From contig NZ_CP133188.1 in the NCBI RefSeq assembly GCF_030913635.1, positions 682,001 to 746,000 of the forward strand: DNA of 64,000 bases, in the 5' to 3' direction. A program made the translations under genes and the position numbers. Below the pieces are notes generated by a model that saw nothing but the letters and a program-made list of their open reading frames with translations, was not told where the DNA came from and ran no database searches. Positions 63,828 through 64,000 of this stretch are shown here, piece after piece (position 1 is the first letter of the stretch; the number at the start of each line of letters is the position of its first letter). The DNA comes from Sedimentibacter sp. MB35-C1 (GTDB taxonomy: Bacteria; Bacillota; Clostridia; Tissierellales; Sedimentibacteraceae).

Positions 63828-64000
63828 ATGATACTATTTCCCGCAATAGATATAAAGGATAATAAATGTGTAAGGCTTACTCAAGGAAAATTCGACATGG
63901 TAAATGTGTATTCGTCAGACCCGGTTGAAATGGCTAAAAAGTGGGAGTCTATGGGAGCCGAATACCTCCATGTTGTGGATTTGGACGGAGCTAAAAATGA
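63828..64000 (+). CDS. hisA: HisA (ProFAR isomerase), 3' end cut by window
   Basis: Only the first 57 codons are visible. [19 protein letters not shown] and the later [13 protein letters not shown] block carry the catalytic Asp pair of the HisA TIM barrel. It follows hisH by 16 bases, with GGAG at the right distance, and continues the his operon beyond the window. Confidence 0.93.
   Translation, partial: MILFPAIDIKDNKCVRLTQGKFDMVNVYSSDPVEMAKKWESMGAEYLHVVDLDGAKN

Overview
The window is a chromosomal segment from a low-GC, anaerobic Firmicute of the Clostridia. Support for this comes from the AT-rich DNA, strong AGGAGG ribosome sites, a multisubunit NAD-linked [FeFe] hydrogenase, a PyrB/PyrI aspartate transcarbamylase, a PyrR-type pyr leader and the Firmicute order of genes around dnaA. 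A Sedimentibacter/Tissierellales-like organism is my guess from gene content; the sequence alone does not name the genus.

The origin of replication lies near 32.0-32.4 kb. To its left, genes run on the minus strand, away from the origin: rpmH-rnpA-yidD-yidC-khpB(jag), then mnmE-mnmG-rsmG-noc/parB2-parA-parB. To its right, dnaA-dnaN-yaaA-recF-gyrB-gyrA run on the plus strand. Perfect DnaA boxes lie upstream of dnaA, and two parS-like 16-mers sit at 12.2 and 14.1 kb. The gyrA end is followed by a SigB-type partner-switch locus (STAS protein, degenerate ATPase-like protein, sigma factor) and a large UPF0182 membrane protein.

Left arm, 0-23 kb: the 3' part of a HelD-like helicase; tRNA-Gly; a LysR regulator divergent from a YeiH-type exporter; an IS3-family (IS150-like) element inserted in the loop of a bidirectional terminator; tRNA-Thr; a polysaccharide deacetylase; the pyrBIFKDE operon with a PyrR-type attenuator plus a second PyrR-like loop beside the pyrB ribosome site; a group with DUF951, YedF, CvpA, a DUF5711-like protein and an EF2568-like cysteine desulfurase; pyrC; a HAD phosphatase on the opposite strand; and the four-gene bifurcating hydrogenase operon, whose promoter overlaps a Rex-like operator.

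Right arm, 45-64 kb: an ECF sigma/RsiV-like anti-sigma pair with a recognisable ECF autopromoter; a membrane diguanylate cyclase; small metabolic and sensory genes (VOC, PPC, GNAT, soluble chemoreceptor); a thiol-redox operon ccdA-hxlR-trxB-trxA whose TrxB lacks the NADPH-binding signatures; a DUF2156 protein; a three-gene cell-surface module (VTC-type polyphosphate polymerase, DUF4956 membrane protein, Cthe_2159-like beta-helix lipoprotein); and the his operon hisZGDCBHA (hisA cut by the window end), preceded by a leader peptide with four consecutive His codons and a terminator.

Most of the window is core chromosome. I see no prophage, CRISPR array or canonical defence island. The best candidates for little-described biology are the degenerate SigB partner switch, the VTC/DUF4956/Cthe_2159 module, the NADPH-motif-less TrxB operon and the His-codon attenuator in a Firmicute.
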